Origin: Microcystis aeruginosa Ma_MB_S_20031200_S102
Lineage (GTDB): Bacteria; Cyanobacteriota; Cyanobacteriia; Cyanobacteriales; Microcystaceae
Length of the DNA: 64,000 nt
Reading direction: 5' to 3'
Assembly: GCA_007095845.1 (NCBI GenBank)
Contig: SFBI01000082.1
Span: 1 to 64,000 of the forward strand
Positions 43,201-51,447 of the stretch are shown here, one piece after another (positions within the stretch are counted from its first letter, which is position 1; each line of letters starts with the position of its first letter). A program made the position numbers and the translations under genes. The notes below the pieces were generated by a model. That model was given only the letters and a program-made list of their open reading frames with translations, had not been told where the DNA came from and did not search any database.

Positions 43201-45949
43201 TCCAGAAGAAATCAAACAATCCATGAATCAGCGACTCAAGGGAGATGAAACAGGATTAGTTGGTTATTGGCCCCTCAATGAAGGTTCAGAAAATATCGCC
43301 AAAGATAAGACAAGTAATGGCAGTAATGGTACAGTCAATGGTGCTACTTGGAGGAAATCTGAACGACCCATACCAGCTGACTATGGAGTAATTGGTGTTG
43401 GGACAAATAATCTCCTGTGTGGCCGAGATGCTTTAACCAGTAACTGGAAGGATATTCCTAATAGTGGTCCGGTTATTAGTGTCGCCCTCATGCCAGATGG
43501 CAAAATAGTCGGTGTTGGAACCAATAATACTCTCTACACCCGAGATACTTTGACCAGTGAATGGAAGCAGATTCCTAATAGTGGTCCGGTTATTGGTGTC
43601 GCCGTCATGCCAGATGGCAAAATAGTCGGTGTTGGAACCAATAATACTCTCTACACCCGAGATACTTTGACCAGTGAATGGAAGCAAATTCCTAATAGTG
43701 GTTCAGTTATTGGTGTCACCGTCATGCCGGATGGGAAGTTAGTTGGAATTGGGATGAATAATCGTCTCTATAGCCGAGATAGCTTGACCAGTGGCTGGAA
43801 GTATGTATCTAACAATGGTTCGGTTCTCAGTATTACCGTCATGCCGGATGGCAAAATAGTTGGAGTTGGCGGAGATAATCGTCTCTATATCCGAGACACC
43901 TTGACCAGTAAATGGAATCCGATCCCGAATAGTGGTTCAGTTATAGCAGTGACTTGTTCAGTTCCACCTAAAGCTACAACCCCTCTTGAGGAAACCAAGC
44001 CAATTGAGCAAATCAAGCCTACTGAGGAAACCAAGCCAATTGAGCAAGCCAAGCCTACTGAGGAAACCAAGCCAATTGAGCAAGCCAAGCCCACTGAGGA
44101 AACCAAGCCAATTGAGCAAACTAAGCCCACTGAGCCAATCGGCCCAACCGGGCCAACGGATCAAGTATCTAAACCGATAAAATTAGGTCCGACAGGTGGT
44201 TCAATCTCAGGCACAGATTTTCAAATTCTTCCTAAAGATACTGCTCCACAATCACGATTGAAAAAGGTATTTGTGAATGCAGGTTGGGCAATTGACGCAC
44301 TTCAGGTTGAATACGAAAATCCCGCTTCTATTCCGGGAGAAACCTATCTTTCAGACCTAGTTGGTGGTCGCGGCGGTACAAAAGGAGAATTTTCCACACC
44401 AGTAGGGGATTATCTCACGAAAATAAGCGGCACTTGGGGAATGTCAGCACCGGGACGTCCCAAGCAAGAAATTGTCACCATCCAATTTGAAACCAAGAAG
44501 GGAGTTAAATCACCCGTTTTTGGGGGAAAGCATGGAAAACAAGAAGTTGAACCTTTCGTCTTAGAAGCACCAGAAGGTCAGGAGATTATCGGCTTTTTTG
44601 GCTCTTATGGGGGAGGGCAAAATTTGTTAGTAAGTTTGGGGATTTATTGCCAAACTGTTACAACTTTGGCAAAACTGGAACCATCTAATCCTCAAACTCC
44701 ATCAAACAATGAAGCAGTTACTCCCAAGGAACAATCATCTAGTATCAAACCCGAAACATTGACCCCATCGGAACCATCTAATCCTCAAACCTCAGAATCA
44801 ACTCAAGATAAGAATATGTCTGAAACATTATCTAAGCCTGACACCACCGAGCCGACTAAACCCTCTAATACAACTAAGAAAAAACGTTTGGTTGTTTGTT
44901 GTGATGGTACTTGGAATGAATTAGCAACTTCCTATCCTACAAATGTCGTCAAATTTGCCCGCTTAGTGAAATACATTGCCAATGATCAAACCCCACAAAT
45001 AGTCCATTATATATCAGGATGTGGCACAGCAGAAGACGCTGATTTAATCGAGCGTTTAGGTGGGGGTGCTTTTGGCTGGGGAATTGACAGAATTATTCAA
45101 GATGCCTATCGCTTTTTGTGTATGAATTATGACGTAGAAGCTGAAGACGAAATTTACCTAGTTGGCTTTAGTCGCGGAGCCTATACAGTTCGTTGTTTAG
45201 CAGGTATGATCTATAACTGTGGTTTATTGAGCCGTTCCAAGATCCGGGAATTGCCTAAAGCTTATGAGCTTTATCGAAATTCTAAAATTAAGCCAAATGA
45301 TCCAGAAGCTCAAAAATTCCGGGAAGATAACTCCAAAAAGATAGATAGCGAAAAAGATTATTTACAAGGTCGTGTACCGATTAAAATGTTAGGGTGCTGG
45401 GATACGGTGGGAGCATTAGGTGTTCCTGATCTAACACCTTGGCTACCCTTGGCTAAACTCTGGAATCGGAAGTATGAATTTTTCGATGCTAGACTAAGTC
45501 CGATCGTGGAAAATGCCTTTCATGCAGTTGCCATTGATGAGAAACGCAGGGGTTTTCCCTCGTCCGGCATGGAGAGAAGTGACAAAAATCCTGAACAAGT
45601 AGTCAAAGAGGTTTTCTTTGCTGGTGAACATGGCTGTATTGGTGGAGGAACTGAAGAATATCGGGGGCTGTCTGATTTTACTTTACAATGGATGATCCAC
45701 GAGGCTAAAAAGTTGGGATTGGAGTTTGATTCAACTGAAAATTATAGGGAGGAATTCCAGATTAAACCAGAGCCAACTACTAAATTTGATAATAGCGTGA
45801 CTGGTGTTTATGCCTTAGCAGGTGAAGGATGGCGACCGATAGAATCTTCAAAAGTTGCCGTTCATTATAGTGTAGTCGAACGACTTAAGGCTGATCCCAA
45901 TTATCGTCCTCGAAATCTAGATCCCCTGCTTAATAATTTGCTGCCCTAA
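40286..45949 (+). CDS. Giant lectin-like protein: LamG, three five-bladed propellers, jacalin-like domain, DUF2235 hydrolase
   Basis: A 1887-residue multidomain protein (ATG at 40286, with CGGAGATAAG upstream). In order: LamG/concanavalin-like domain (about 15-235); beta-sandwich-like region (about 247-395); two blocks of five about-39-residue blades each (about 405-600 and 612-810), consensus LYTRDTLTSDWK...PNSG then VMPDGKIVGVGTNN, as in tachylectin-2; second LamG (about 817-1030); third five-blade block (about 1035-1225); a (TEETKPIEQAKP)n stalk (about 1232-1290); a jacalin-like lectin domain (about 1300-1455); a Pro/Ser/Thr-rich linker; and a DUF2235 alpha/beta hydrolase (about 1531-1887) with RLVVCCDGTWNE and nucleophile elbow GFSRGAY. 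DUF2235 includes Tle1-type phospholipase effectors. No signal peptide is visible. Confidence 0.82.
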   Translation: MSQAENTTSAKKGAIESVLAFDGIGDYVQLPAVNTDYSQGFTVEAWVQYKSFRRSWSRIIDFGNGQGNKNIVLGNVGTSSTLGLHLYCNNGTHTIEAPNTLEIDKWIHVAATIDKSGMAKLYKNGQLIQSKQISLPDNLNRTLNYIGKSNWANDGYFEGQIAEVRVWNIARPESELKENMSQRLKGNETGLVGYWPLNEGSENIAKDKTSNGNNGTINGATWGKSELPITSTKESEIGKKPDVITGGNLPTKYGIADTRTNFYLVDTNKPINGNGEITGWNIWAENTSPVQLIIYRNEANTWSVVGKSEVKTPVIGLNEFSLTTPIKVNQGDFVGIYYPQAGSISYDKNTAPLSNLSGKVLFTSSGATATAFSDSVDRIYSLSVKGNFGEIPIKIEKTETANYGVIGVGTNNLLCSRDTLTSDWKEIPNSGQIISIAVMPDGKIVGVGTNKSLYTRDTLTSDWKGVPNSAQVISIAIMPDGKIVGVGTNNILYTRDTLTSDWKQIPNSGAFVSVAVMPDGKIVGVGTNKSLYTRDSLISDWKEVPNSGAVISVTVMPDGKLVGVGANNRLYSRDSLTSEWKEIPNSGSVIAATCSVAPKFTTPEPVNSDYGVIGVGTNNLLCSRDTLTSEWKEIPNSGPVISVALVPDGRIVGVGTNNNLYTRDTLTSDWKQIPNSGAVIDVAVMPDDKIVGIGTNKNLYTQYNLISDWYGVPNSGLVSSVTVMPDGKLVGVGANNNRLYSRDSLTSDWKEVPNNGSVLDITVMPDGKIVGVGVDNRLYSRDTLTSDWKPIPNSGSVIAVTCSVPPKSTTPEPVTSDSVLAFDGRGNYIEVPYAEQLNPEQFTLSCWAKVESSQGQWRSPVTSRTTTPIGGYKLYAGENNKWQFWTGDGSKWVVLTGSDVVLNTWTHVAATYDGSTMKLYINGELIGTPVASKLKLNTNRPLRIGAGKTEGNPGYFFNGQIAEVQLWNRVRSPEEIKQSMNQRLKGDETGLVGYWPLNEGSENIAKDKTSNGSNGTVNGATWRKSERPIPADYGVIGVGTNNLLCGRDALTSNWKDIPNSGPVISVALMPDGKIVGVGTNNTLYTRDTLTSEWKQIPNSGPVIGVAVMPDGKIVGVGTNNTLYTRDTLTSEWKQIPNSGSVIGVTVMPDGKLVGIGMNNRLYSRDSLTSGWKYVSNNGSVLSITVMPDGKIVGVGGDNRLYIRDTLTSKWNPIPNSGSVIAVTCSVPPKATTPLEETKPIEQIKPTEETKPIEQAKPTEETKPIEQAKPTEETKPIEQTKPTEPIGPTGPTDQVSKPIKLGPTGGSISGTDFQILPKDTAPQSRLKKVFVNAGWAIDALQVEYENPASIPGETYLSDLVGGRGGTKGEFSTPVGDYLTKISGTWGMSAPGRPKQEIVTIQFETKKGVKSPVFGGKHGKQEVEPFVLEAPEGQEIIGFFGSYGGGQNLLVSLGIYCQTVTTLAKLEPSNPQTPSNNEAVTPKEQSSSIKPETLTPSEPSNPQTSESTQDKNMSETLSKPDTTEPTKPSNTTKKKRLVVCCDGTWNELATSYPTNVVKFARLVKYIANDQTPQIVHYISGCGTAEDADLIERLGGGAFGWGIDRIIQDAYRFLCMNYDVEAEDEIYLVGFSRGAYTVRCLAGMIYNCGLLSRSKIRELPKAYELYRNSKIKPNDPEAQKFREDNSKKIDSEKDYLQGRVPIKMLGCWDTVGALGVPDLTPWLPLAKLWNRKYEFFDARLSPIVENAFHAVAIDEKRRGFPSSGMERSDKNPEQVVKEVFFAGEHGCIGGGTEEYRGLSDFTLQWMIHEAKKLGLEFDSTENYREEFQIKPEPTTKFDNSVTGVYALAGEGWRPIESSKVAVHYSVVERLKADPNYRPRNLDPLLNNLLP

Positions 45950-46024
45950 TTTAGGCATTTTCAAATTTGGCAACCCTCAAGTTTTGAGGTACACTTCACA
46001 TTGACGCAAAACAAGGCTCTGGTA

Positions 46025-46882
46025 ATGTTACATCAATCGCAGAAATCGCTTCTAGCCCTAAAAAGCTGGCTGTTCACACCCGCGACCAAGTCGGACCGAT
46101 TCTCCCGTGCTGCGGAGGTGAAGGCCGATGCCCTGATTATTGATCTTGAAGACGCAGTGGCCTCCACCGCCAAGGAGGAAGCCCGGACAGCAGCGCTGCG
46201 CTATCTTGGGGAGACATCCTCGAATCACCTCCCCTGTGCCCTCCGCATCAATTCTCCCGACACAAGGTTTGGACTCGACGACCTTCAGGCTCTCTTGCTT
46301 TCACCCGCCGAACCCGACTATTTGATTCTACCGAAATGCGACTCCTCCGCACTCATCAGCCTGGTGGGAAACCTGTTGCGAGAGGCCAATAAATCGACGC
46401 AGGTGATTGCGCTGATTGAGAGTACCAAGGCGATCGGGGCCTTGGCCGAGATGGTTAGCGGCCAAATCAGGCCGGCCGCCTTTATCTTCGGTGCTGCGGA
46501 TATGGCTGCGGACCTGGGTGCAGAAACCGCTTGGGAGCCACTGCTGTGGGTGAGGTCATGCTTGATCCATGCGGCTGCGTCTGCTGGGATTGCCGCTTTC
46601 GACTCCCCCTATTTTGACATTGCGGATTCGGAAGGTCTGAAGCAAGAGACAAAAGCATCAGTAAACTTGGGATTTCACGGCAAATGTGCAATCCACCCGG
46701 TACAAATTGCCACCATCAATGAGGTCTTGACCCCAACAGCACAACAAATAGCCAAAGCACAACAGATCCTCACCGTCAACCGTCAAGGAGTTGGTGCTGT
46801 GGAGGGACAAATGGTGGATGAAGCGGTTGCCCGTAAAGCAAGGCTTGTTCTGGAACGAGCCGGTATTGCAGCTGAGGAATAG
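46025..46882 (+). CDS. CitE-like lyase, probable (S)-citramalyl-CoA lyase (RipC/Ccl type)
   Basis: A 285-residue HpcH/HpaI-fold CoA lyase. SWLFTPATKSDRFSRAAEVK, ADALIIDLEDAVA (metal-binding Glu/Asp), LRINSPDTRFGLDDL, the VIALIESTKAIGAL catalytic Glu and FIFGAADMAADLGAE are all in place. Length equals the CitE-like/Ccl subfamily. With the next two genes (MaoC hydratase, CoA-transferase family) it reproduces the ripC-ripB-ripA set of Yersinia and Pseudomonas, where this enzyme splits (S)-citramalyl-CoA into acetyl-CoA and pyruvate. I chose ATG 46025; a TTG at 46001 is possible. Noticeably more G+C-rich than the preceding lectin gene. Alternative: malyl-CoA/beta-methylmalyl-CoA lyase. Confidence 0.75.
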   Translation: MLHQSQKSLLALKSWLFTPATKSDRFSRAAEVKADALIIDLEDAVASTAKEEARTAALRYLGETSSNHLPCALRINSPDTRFGLDDLQALLLSPAEPDYLILPKCDSSALISLVGNLLREANKSTQVIALIESTKAIGALAEMVSGQIRPAAFIFGAADMAADLGAETAWEPLLWVRSCLIHAAASAGIAAFDSPYFDIADSEGLKQETKASVNLGFHGKCAIHPVQIATINEVLTPTAQQIAKAQQILTVNRQGVGAVEGQMVDEAVARKARLVLERAGIAAEE

Positions 46883-46920
46883 TTTTGTTAATCTAAGGTG
46901 TCCAGAAACCGGGAAAAAAA

Positions 46921-47448
46921 ATGGAAAATATGCTGTCAGCGTACCGAGAAATCGGCCCAAATCGCTATCGTGAGACCAACGGTCTTTACTACGAAGATTT
47001 TCAAGTCGGTGATGTGTTCGAGCACCGTCCCGGTAGGACGATTACAGATGTGGACAACATCTGGATGACCTTGCTGACGATGAATATACAACCGGTTCAT
47101 TTTGATGCTGCCTACGCCGGTCAAACAGAGTGGAAGAAGATGCTGGTGGATAGCACCTTCACCCTTGCCCTTCTCACCGGTATGAGCGTTAGGACCGTCA
47201 GCGCTAAAGTTGTGGCCAATCTGGGTTGGAATAATGTCAAAGCGACACATCCAGTCTTTGCTGGGGACACACTCTATGCAGAATCCACTGTGCTGTCCAA
47301 GCGTGAGTCAAAGAGTCGGCCGACCCAGGGAATTGTCACCGTTTCAACGCGAGGCGTGAACCAGGACGGTGTAGAAGTGATGAGCTTCGAGCGGACGATG
47401 CTGATTTACAAACGCGGTCACTCACCGGAAGCCGCAGCAAATTATTGA
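46921..47448 (+). CDS. MaoC-family hydratase, probable itaconyl-CoA hydratase (RipB/Ich type)
   Basis: A 175-residue hot-dog-fold hydratase. YYEDFQVGDVFEHRPGRTIT leads to DVDNIWMTLLTMNIQPVHFD, the MaoC-type catalytic Asp/His segment, and VFAGDTLYAESTVLSKRESK near the end. The NIQPVHFDAAYA string is characteristic of the mesaconyl/itaconyl-CoA hydratase group rather than (R)-specific enoyl-CoA hydratases of PHA synthesis. It lies between the CitE-like lyase (38 bp) and the CoA-transferase (30 bp), fitting hydration of itaconyl-CoA to citramalyl-CoA. The reaction is inferred from synteny; mesaconyl-CoA is an alternative substrate. Confidence 0.75.
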   Translation: MENMLSAYREIGPNRYRETNGLYYEDFQVGDVFEHRPGRTITDVDNIWMTLLTMNIQPVHFDAAYAGQTEWKKMLVDSTFTLALLTGMSVRTVSAKVVANLGWNNVKATHPVFAGDTLYAESTVLSKRESKSRPTQGIVTVSTRGVNQDGVEVMSFERTMLIYKRGHSPEAAANY

Positions 47449-47477
47449 TTAGTTAAGACTTCTTCGGGAGAAAAATA

Positions 47478-48797
47478 ATGGCTTACGAGAACCAATATCA
47501 GGCCAAGCTTACTGACAGTCACACTGCTATGGAGCAGATTAGTAGTGGCAGCATTGTTGGTATCGGTCAGGCAGCTTGCCAACCACCGGCACTGATGGAA
47601 GCACTAGCGGCCAGGGCAGAAGCCGGGTTGATCGATGATGTGAAAGTGTATTATATGCACGCAGAAGAACCTATGCAGCGATCGCTGCTGCGCTACGAAT
47701 TGATGGGACGCATCAAACCCTATTCCATGTTCATGCAGAAAGCCGAGCGCGACCTGATTAAAAAAGGACAAGAGGACGGCGATCGCAAGGTTGTCTTTTA
47801 TGTGCCGAATTCTTTCAGCCAATCGGTGCGGTTCTTTAGCGATCACATCCATCTGGACACCTTTCTAGTAACCGTGTCACCCATGGACAGTAACGGCTAT
47901 TTCACCTTCGGAACCAATAACGATTACACCAGCAGCGCCGCTCGCGCAGCTAAACGGCTGATTGTGGAAGTCAACCAGAATATGCCCCGGGTTTTTGGAC
48001 GCTCCTTATTGCATATTTCCGAAGTAGATACCATCGTAGAACATCATGTTCCGTTGCCAATGCTGAAACCTCGACCGGTCACGGAGCAAGAGAGGAAGAT
48101 TGGTCAGTTGATCGCAGAACGGATTCCTGAACACGCCTGTCTGCAAATCGGCGTAGGTGGAGTACCTAGCGGTGTCTGCGAGGCGCTAATGGGTAGGCAG
48201 GATCTGGGCATTCATACTGAGGTACTCGTTCCTGCTTTGGCAAGCCTGATTCAGAACGGTGTTGTCACCAACAAATGGAAAAAAATCAACCCGGGCAAAT
48301 CTGTCTTCACCTTTGCCATGGGAGATGAAGCATTCTACAACTTTATCAATGACAACATCTCGCTGGAAAGTCATCCTGTCAATTATGTGAATGACCCGGC
48401 TGTGATTGCCCAAAACGACAATGTGGTGTCGGTAAATTCCACAATTGAAATGGACTTAACCGGAGCTTGCAATTCGGAATATGTTGGCGGTCATCAGTTT
48501 ACCTCGACCGGTGGCCAGTTGGATTTCGTCCGGGGGGCCTATGCCTCGAAGGGCGGTATGTCCTTTATCGCCTTCCAGTCTTCGATCAAGGATGGCAAAA
48601 TCAGTAAGATCGTTCCTCGGCTTTCTGGGCCAGTCACGACACCCCGCACCGATGTTCACTATGTGGTCACTGAAAACGGTGTTGTGGATCTCAAGGGACT
48701 TTCCTCAACCGAGAGGGCGGAGTCTTTGATCGGACTGGCGGATCCAGCGTTTCGAGACGAACTCACCGCCGCTGCCAAGTCAATGCACTTGATCTAG
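47478..48797 (+). CDS. Acetyl-CoA hydrolase/transferase family, probable itaconate CoA-transferase (RipA/Ict type)
   Basis: A 439-residue class I CoA-transferase of the Cat1/4-hydroxybutyrate-CoA-transferase group. Visible features: GIGQAACQPPALMEALAARA near the N-terminus, FVVP-like DTFLVTVSPMDSNGYFTFGTNN, the glycine-rich QIGVGGVPSG, and VNSTIEMDLTGACNSE, with the Glu that forms the enzyme-CoA thioester. In Yersinia and Pseudomonas the homologue (RipA/Ict) moves CoA from succinyl-CoA to itaconate. The 28-bp gap to the decarboxylase downstream indicates one operon. Without the neighbouring hydratase and lyase the substrate would be undefined, so the assignment depends on context. Confidence 0.78.
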   Translation: MAYENQYQAKLTDSHTAMEQISSGSIVGIGQAACQPPALMEALAARAEAGLIDDVKVYYMHAEEPMQRSLLRYELMGRIKPYSMFMQKAERDLIKKGQEDGDRKVVFYVPNSFSQSVRFFSDHIHLDTFLVTVSPMDSNGYFTFGTNNDYTSSAARAAKRLIVEVNQNMPRVFGRSLLHISEVDTIVEHHVPLPMLKPRPVTEQERKIGQLIAERIPEHACLQIGVGGVPSGVCEALMGRQDLGIHTEVLVPALASLIQNGVVTNKWKKINPGKSVFTFAMGDEAFYNFINDNISLESHPVNYVNDPAVIAQNDNVVSVNSTIEMDLTGACNSEYVGGHQFTSTGGQLDFVRGAYASKGGMSFIAFQSSIKDGKISKIVPRLSGPVTTPRTDVHYVVTENGVVDLKGLSSTERAESLIGLADPAFRDELTAAAKSMHLI

Positions 48798-48824
48798 TGA
48801 TTTTTGTTCAGATAGGACTAATTA

Positions 48825-50507
48825 ATGAGCACTTACAATATTGGCAGTTACCTGGCAGAACGTTTGGTTCAGATAGGAGTAAAACATCATTTCGTAGTCC
48901 CGGGTGACTACAATCTCGTCTTGCTGGACCAGTTTCTGAAAAACCAGAATCTTTTGCAGGTAGGTTGCTGCAACGAATTGAACTGCGGTTTTGCGGCGGA
49001 AGGGTACGCTCGGGCCAATGGATTAGGAGTCGCTGTCGTGACTTACAGCGTTGGCGCCCTCTCGGCCCTGAATGCCATCGGCGGTGCCTATGCTGAGAAC
49101 CTACCCGTCATCCTAGTGTCGGGCGCACCCAATACCAACGACTACTCGACCGGTCATCTGCTGCACCATACGATGGGAACGCAAGATTTAACATATATGT
49201 TGGAAATCGCTAGGAAGCTCACCTGTGCGGCGGTTTCCATAACATCCGCCGAAGATGCCCCGGAGCAGATCGACCACGTTATCCGAACGGCGTTACGGGA
49301 GCAAAAACCGGCCTATATCGAGATTGCCTGCAATATTGCCGCGGCCCCCTGTGCTTCCCCCGGGCCAGTGAGCGCAATCATCAATGAGGCACCGAGTGAC
49401 GCAGAAACTTTGGCAGCGGCGGTGAGCGCAGCAGCAGAATTTCTACATAGCAAGCAGAAACCGGTACTGTTGATCGGCAGCCAGCTACGGGCTGCCAAGG
49501 CCGAGAAAGAGGCGATCGAACTGGCCGAGGCCCTCGGTTGTTCCGTTGCGGTCATGGCGGCCGCCAAGAGCTTTTTCCCGGAAGAGCATCCCCAGTACGT
49601 TGGTACTTACTGGGGAGAAATTAGTTCTCCCGGCACGAGCGCGATTGTCGATTGGTCGGACAGTGTAGTTTGCTTAGGGGCGGTTTTCAACGACTATTCG
49701 ACCGTCGGCTGGACTGCGATGCCCAGTGGTCCGACTGTACTGAACGCCAACAAAGATAGTGTCAAATTTGACGGGTATCATTTCAGCGGGATTCATCTGC
49801 GCGACTTTCTCTCTTGCTTGGCACGAAAGGTGGAGAAGCGCGATGCGACTATGGCCGAATTTGCACGCTTCCGTTCTCAGTCTGTGCCGGTCGAGCCTGC
49901 TAGGTCTGAGGCCAAGCTTTCGAGGATCGAGATGCTCAGGCAGATCGGGCCTCTAGTCACTGCCAAGACTACGGTGTTCGCCGAGACTGGTGATTCCTGG
50001 TTCAATGGCATTAAATTACAGCTGCCCACCGGGGCCCGCTTCGAGATCGAGATGCAATGGGGCCATATCGGATGGTCGATCCCGGCCGCTTTCGGCTATG
50101 CCCTGGGCGCGCCGGAGCGACAGATTATCTGCATGATTGGTGACGGCTCTTTTCAGCTTACTGCCCAGGAGGTGGCGCAGATGATCAGACAGAAGCTGCC
50201 GATCATCATTTTCCTCGTCAACAATCATGGCTACACGATCGAGGTTGAAATTCACGATGGCCCCTATAACAACATTAAGAACTGGGACTACGCAGGGTTA
50301 ATCAAAGTATTCAATGCCGAAGATGGGGCGGGCCAAGGACTCCTCGCTACCACCGCCGGGGAACTGGCCCAGGCGATCGAGGTAGCTCTGGAAAACCGCG
50401 AGGGACCGACGCTAATTGAATGCGTTATTGATCGCGATGATGCCACTGCTGATCTGATCTCATGGGGCAAGGCTGTTGCGGTGGCGAACGCCCGCCCTCA
50501 TCGCTGA
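48825..50507 (+). CDS. pdc: Pyruvate decarboxylase, Zymomonas type
   Basis: A 560-residue thiamine-diphosphate enzyme whose whole sequence follows Zymomonas mobilis [23 protein letters not shown], the catalytic Glu in [17 protein letters not shown], the His-His pair in [25 protein letters not shown], the [17 protein letters not shown] segment, the TDP-binding motif [15 protein letters not shown] followed by [20 protein letters not shown]. It is therefore a true bacterial PDC (pyruvate to acetaldehyde and CO2), rather than indolepyruvate decarboxylase or acetolactate synthase. It ends the four-gene operon and is high in G+C, so it was probably transferred together with the genes before it. No alcohol dehydrogenase gene is adjacent. 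Confidence 0.88.
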   Translation: MSTYNIGSYLAERLVQIGVKHHFVVPGDYNLVLLDQFLKNQNLLQVGCCNELNCGFAAEGYARANGLGVAVVTYSVGALSALNAIGGAYAENLPVILVSGAPNTNDYSTGHLLHHTMGTQDLTYMLEIARKLTCAAVSITSAEDAPEQIDHVIRTALREQKPAYIEIACNIAAAPCASPGPVSAIINEAPSDAETLAAAVSAAAEFLHSKQKPVLLIGSQLRAAKAEKEAIELAEALGCSVAVMAAAKSFFPEEHPQYVGTYWGEISSPGTSAIVDWSDSVVCLGAVFNDYSTVGWTAMPSGPTVLNANKDSVKFDGYHFSGIHLRDFLSCLARKVEKRDATMAEFARFRSQSVPVEPARSEAKLSRIEMLRQIGPLVTAKTTVFAETGDSWFNGIKLQLPTGARFEIEMQWGHIGWSIPAAFGYALGAPERQIICMIGDGSFQLTAQEVAQMIRQKLPIIIFLVNNHGYTIEVEIHDGPYNNIKNWDYAGLIKVFNAEDGAGQGLLATTAGELAQAIEVALENREGPTLIECVIDRDDATADLISWGKAVAVANARPHR

Positions 50508-50670
50508 TCCCTAACTGCCTGTCCACATTCAGGGATTTCAAGTGGAATGGCACTGACGGAGGGATTGTCAACTTAACGGGAGCAGCTATTCTTCCACAAA
50601 TCTGTAATGCTGGGGGCGTTTCCCCAGTGAGATTGTCCCCTATCTTAATCCAGAGCGAAGGAGTAATTGT

Positions 50671-51225
50671 ATGTTTAAAGCAGAGATTGTTGCCGGCTTG
50701 ATTGCATTGGGCGGTTTTAGCTTGGGAGCTCAAGCTATGACATTAATTAGCCCAACAATTGAAAACGGTAAATCATTACAAAATGCACAAATCTATAATG
50801 GATGGGGATGTACTGGTAAAAATGAATCTCCCGCTTTGAAATGGAGCGATGTTCCCAAAGGAACTAAGAGTTTTGCTGTCACTATGTATGATCCTGATGC
50901 ACCAACAGGAAGCGGTTGGTGGCATTGGGTGGTCGTCAACATCCCGGCAGATGTGCGTAGTTTACCAGAAAATGCTGGCGTGAAAGACAGTAAAAAGCTT
51001 CCTCAAGGGGCGATTCAATTGCGGAATGACTTCGGCTACAACGGCTTTGGTGGTGCTTGCCCACCGGAAGGCTCAAAACCCCATAACTATCAAATTACTG
51101 TTTACGCATTAAATATATCTAAACTAGATATTCCCTCCAATGCTTCCCCTGCATACGCTGGTTTTTTCATTTTGCAACATAAAATCGGAGAGGCTCGTTT
51201 AATAGCACCAACAAATGCGCGTTAA
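50671..51225 (+). CDS. Exported PEBP-family (YbhB/YbcL) protein
   Basis: A 184-residue phosphatidylethanolamine-binding-protein fold. A signal peptide (MFKAEIVAGLIALGGFSLGA, cleavage near AQA) is followed by the PEBP ligand-site motifs YDPDAPTGSGWWHWVVVNIP and FGGACPPEGSKPHNYQITVYAL. The GAAGGAG site is 5 bp upstream of the ATG. It uses A+T-richer codons than pdc, and so belongs to a different gene block. The family binds anionic or small ligands; no substrate can be given. Function in bacteria is unknown. Confidence 0.85.
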   Translation: MFKAEIVAGLIALGGFSLGAQAMTLISPTIENGKSLQNAQIYNGWGCTGKNESPALKWSDVPKGTKSFAVTMYDPDAPTGSGWWHWVVVNIPADVRSLPENAGVKDSKKLPQGAIQLRNDFGYNGFGGACPPEGSKPHNYQITVYALNISKLDIPSNASPAYAGFFILQHKIGEARLIAPTNAR

Positions 51226-51289
51226 CTAACATCTTGACCGCGGCTGGTGGGTGTGTCCCTTTTTGCCAAAATACAAGGAGGCAGCTAAC

Positions 51290-51365
51290 TCGGATTCAGG
51301 ACAATCTGTGAAGCTCTCGGCGAAAGCCTCAAGCACGGTTCTGAGGACGAGTCGCTCCTCCAACT
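51290..51365 (+). other. Possible group II intron relic
   Basis: In the 51226-51447 gap, CTCTCGGCGAAAGCCTCAAG followed by CACGGTTCTGAGGACGAGTC resembles the stem and ACGGTTCTGA-type segment that normally lies before the reverse-transcriptase ORF in cyanobacterial group II introns. A GTGTGTCCC at 51250 might be a degraded 5' end. No reverse transcriptase and no domain V were found. Confidence 0.4.
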
Positions 51366-51447
51366 CGATCGCTTAGTTGAACATCTGAGCCTCGGCATAC
51401 CTTAAAATATCCCTATTGTCAAGTAGTTCAATTGTTCTGTTAGTTGG

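Noticed and set aside
43885..44180. Three overlapping open frames opposite or beside the TEETKPIEQAKP stalk of the lectin gene
   Set aside because: Frames in other registers of a DNA repeat; the plus-strand lectin frame explains the sequence.
46025..48797. Citrate lyase (CitDEF)
   Set aside because: No acyl-carrier CitD and no CitF; the CoA-transferase is of the Cat1 class and a MaoC hydratase lies between.
48825..50507. Acetolactate synthase or indolepyruvate decarboxylase
   Set aside because: Similarity to Z. mobilis PDC is continuous, including the HH motif and the [17 protein letters not shown] segment.
50610..50627. CTGGGG/CCCCAG hairpin as pdc terminator
   Set aside because: Short stem without a T run; not convincing.
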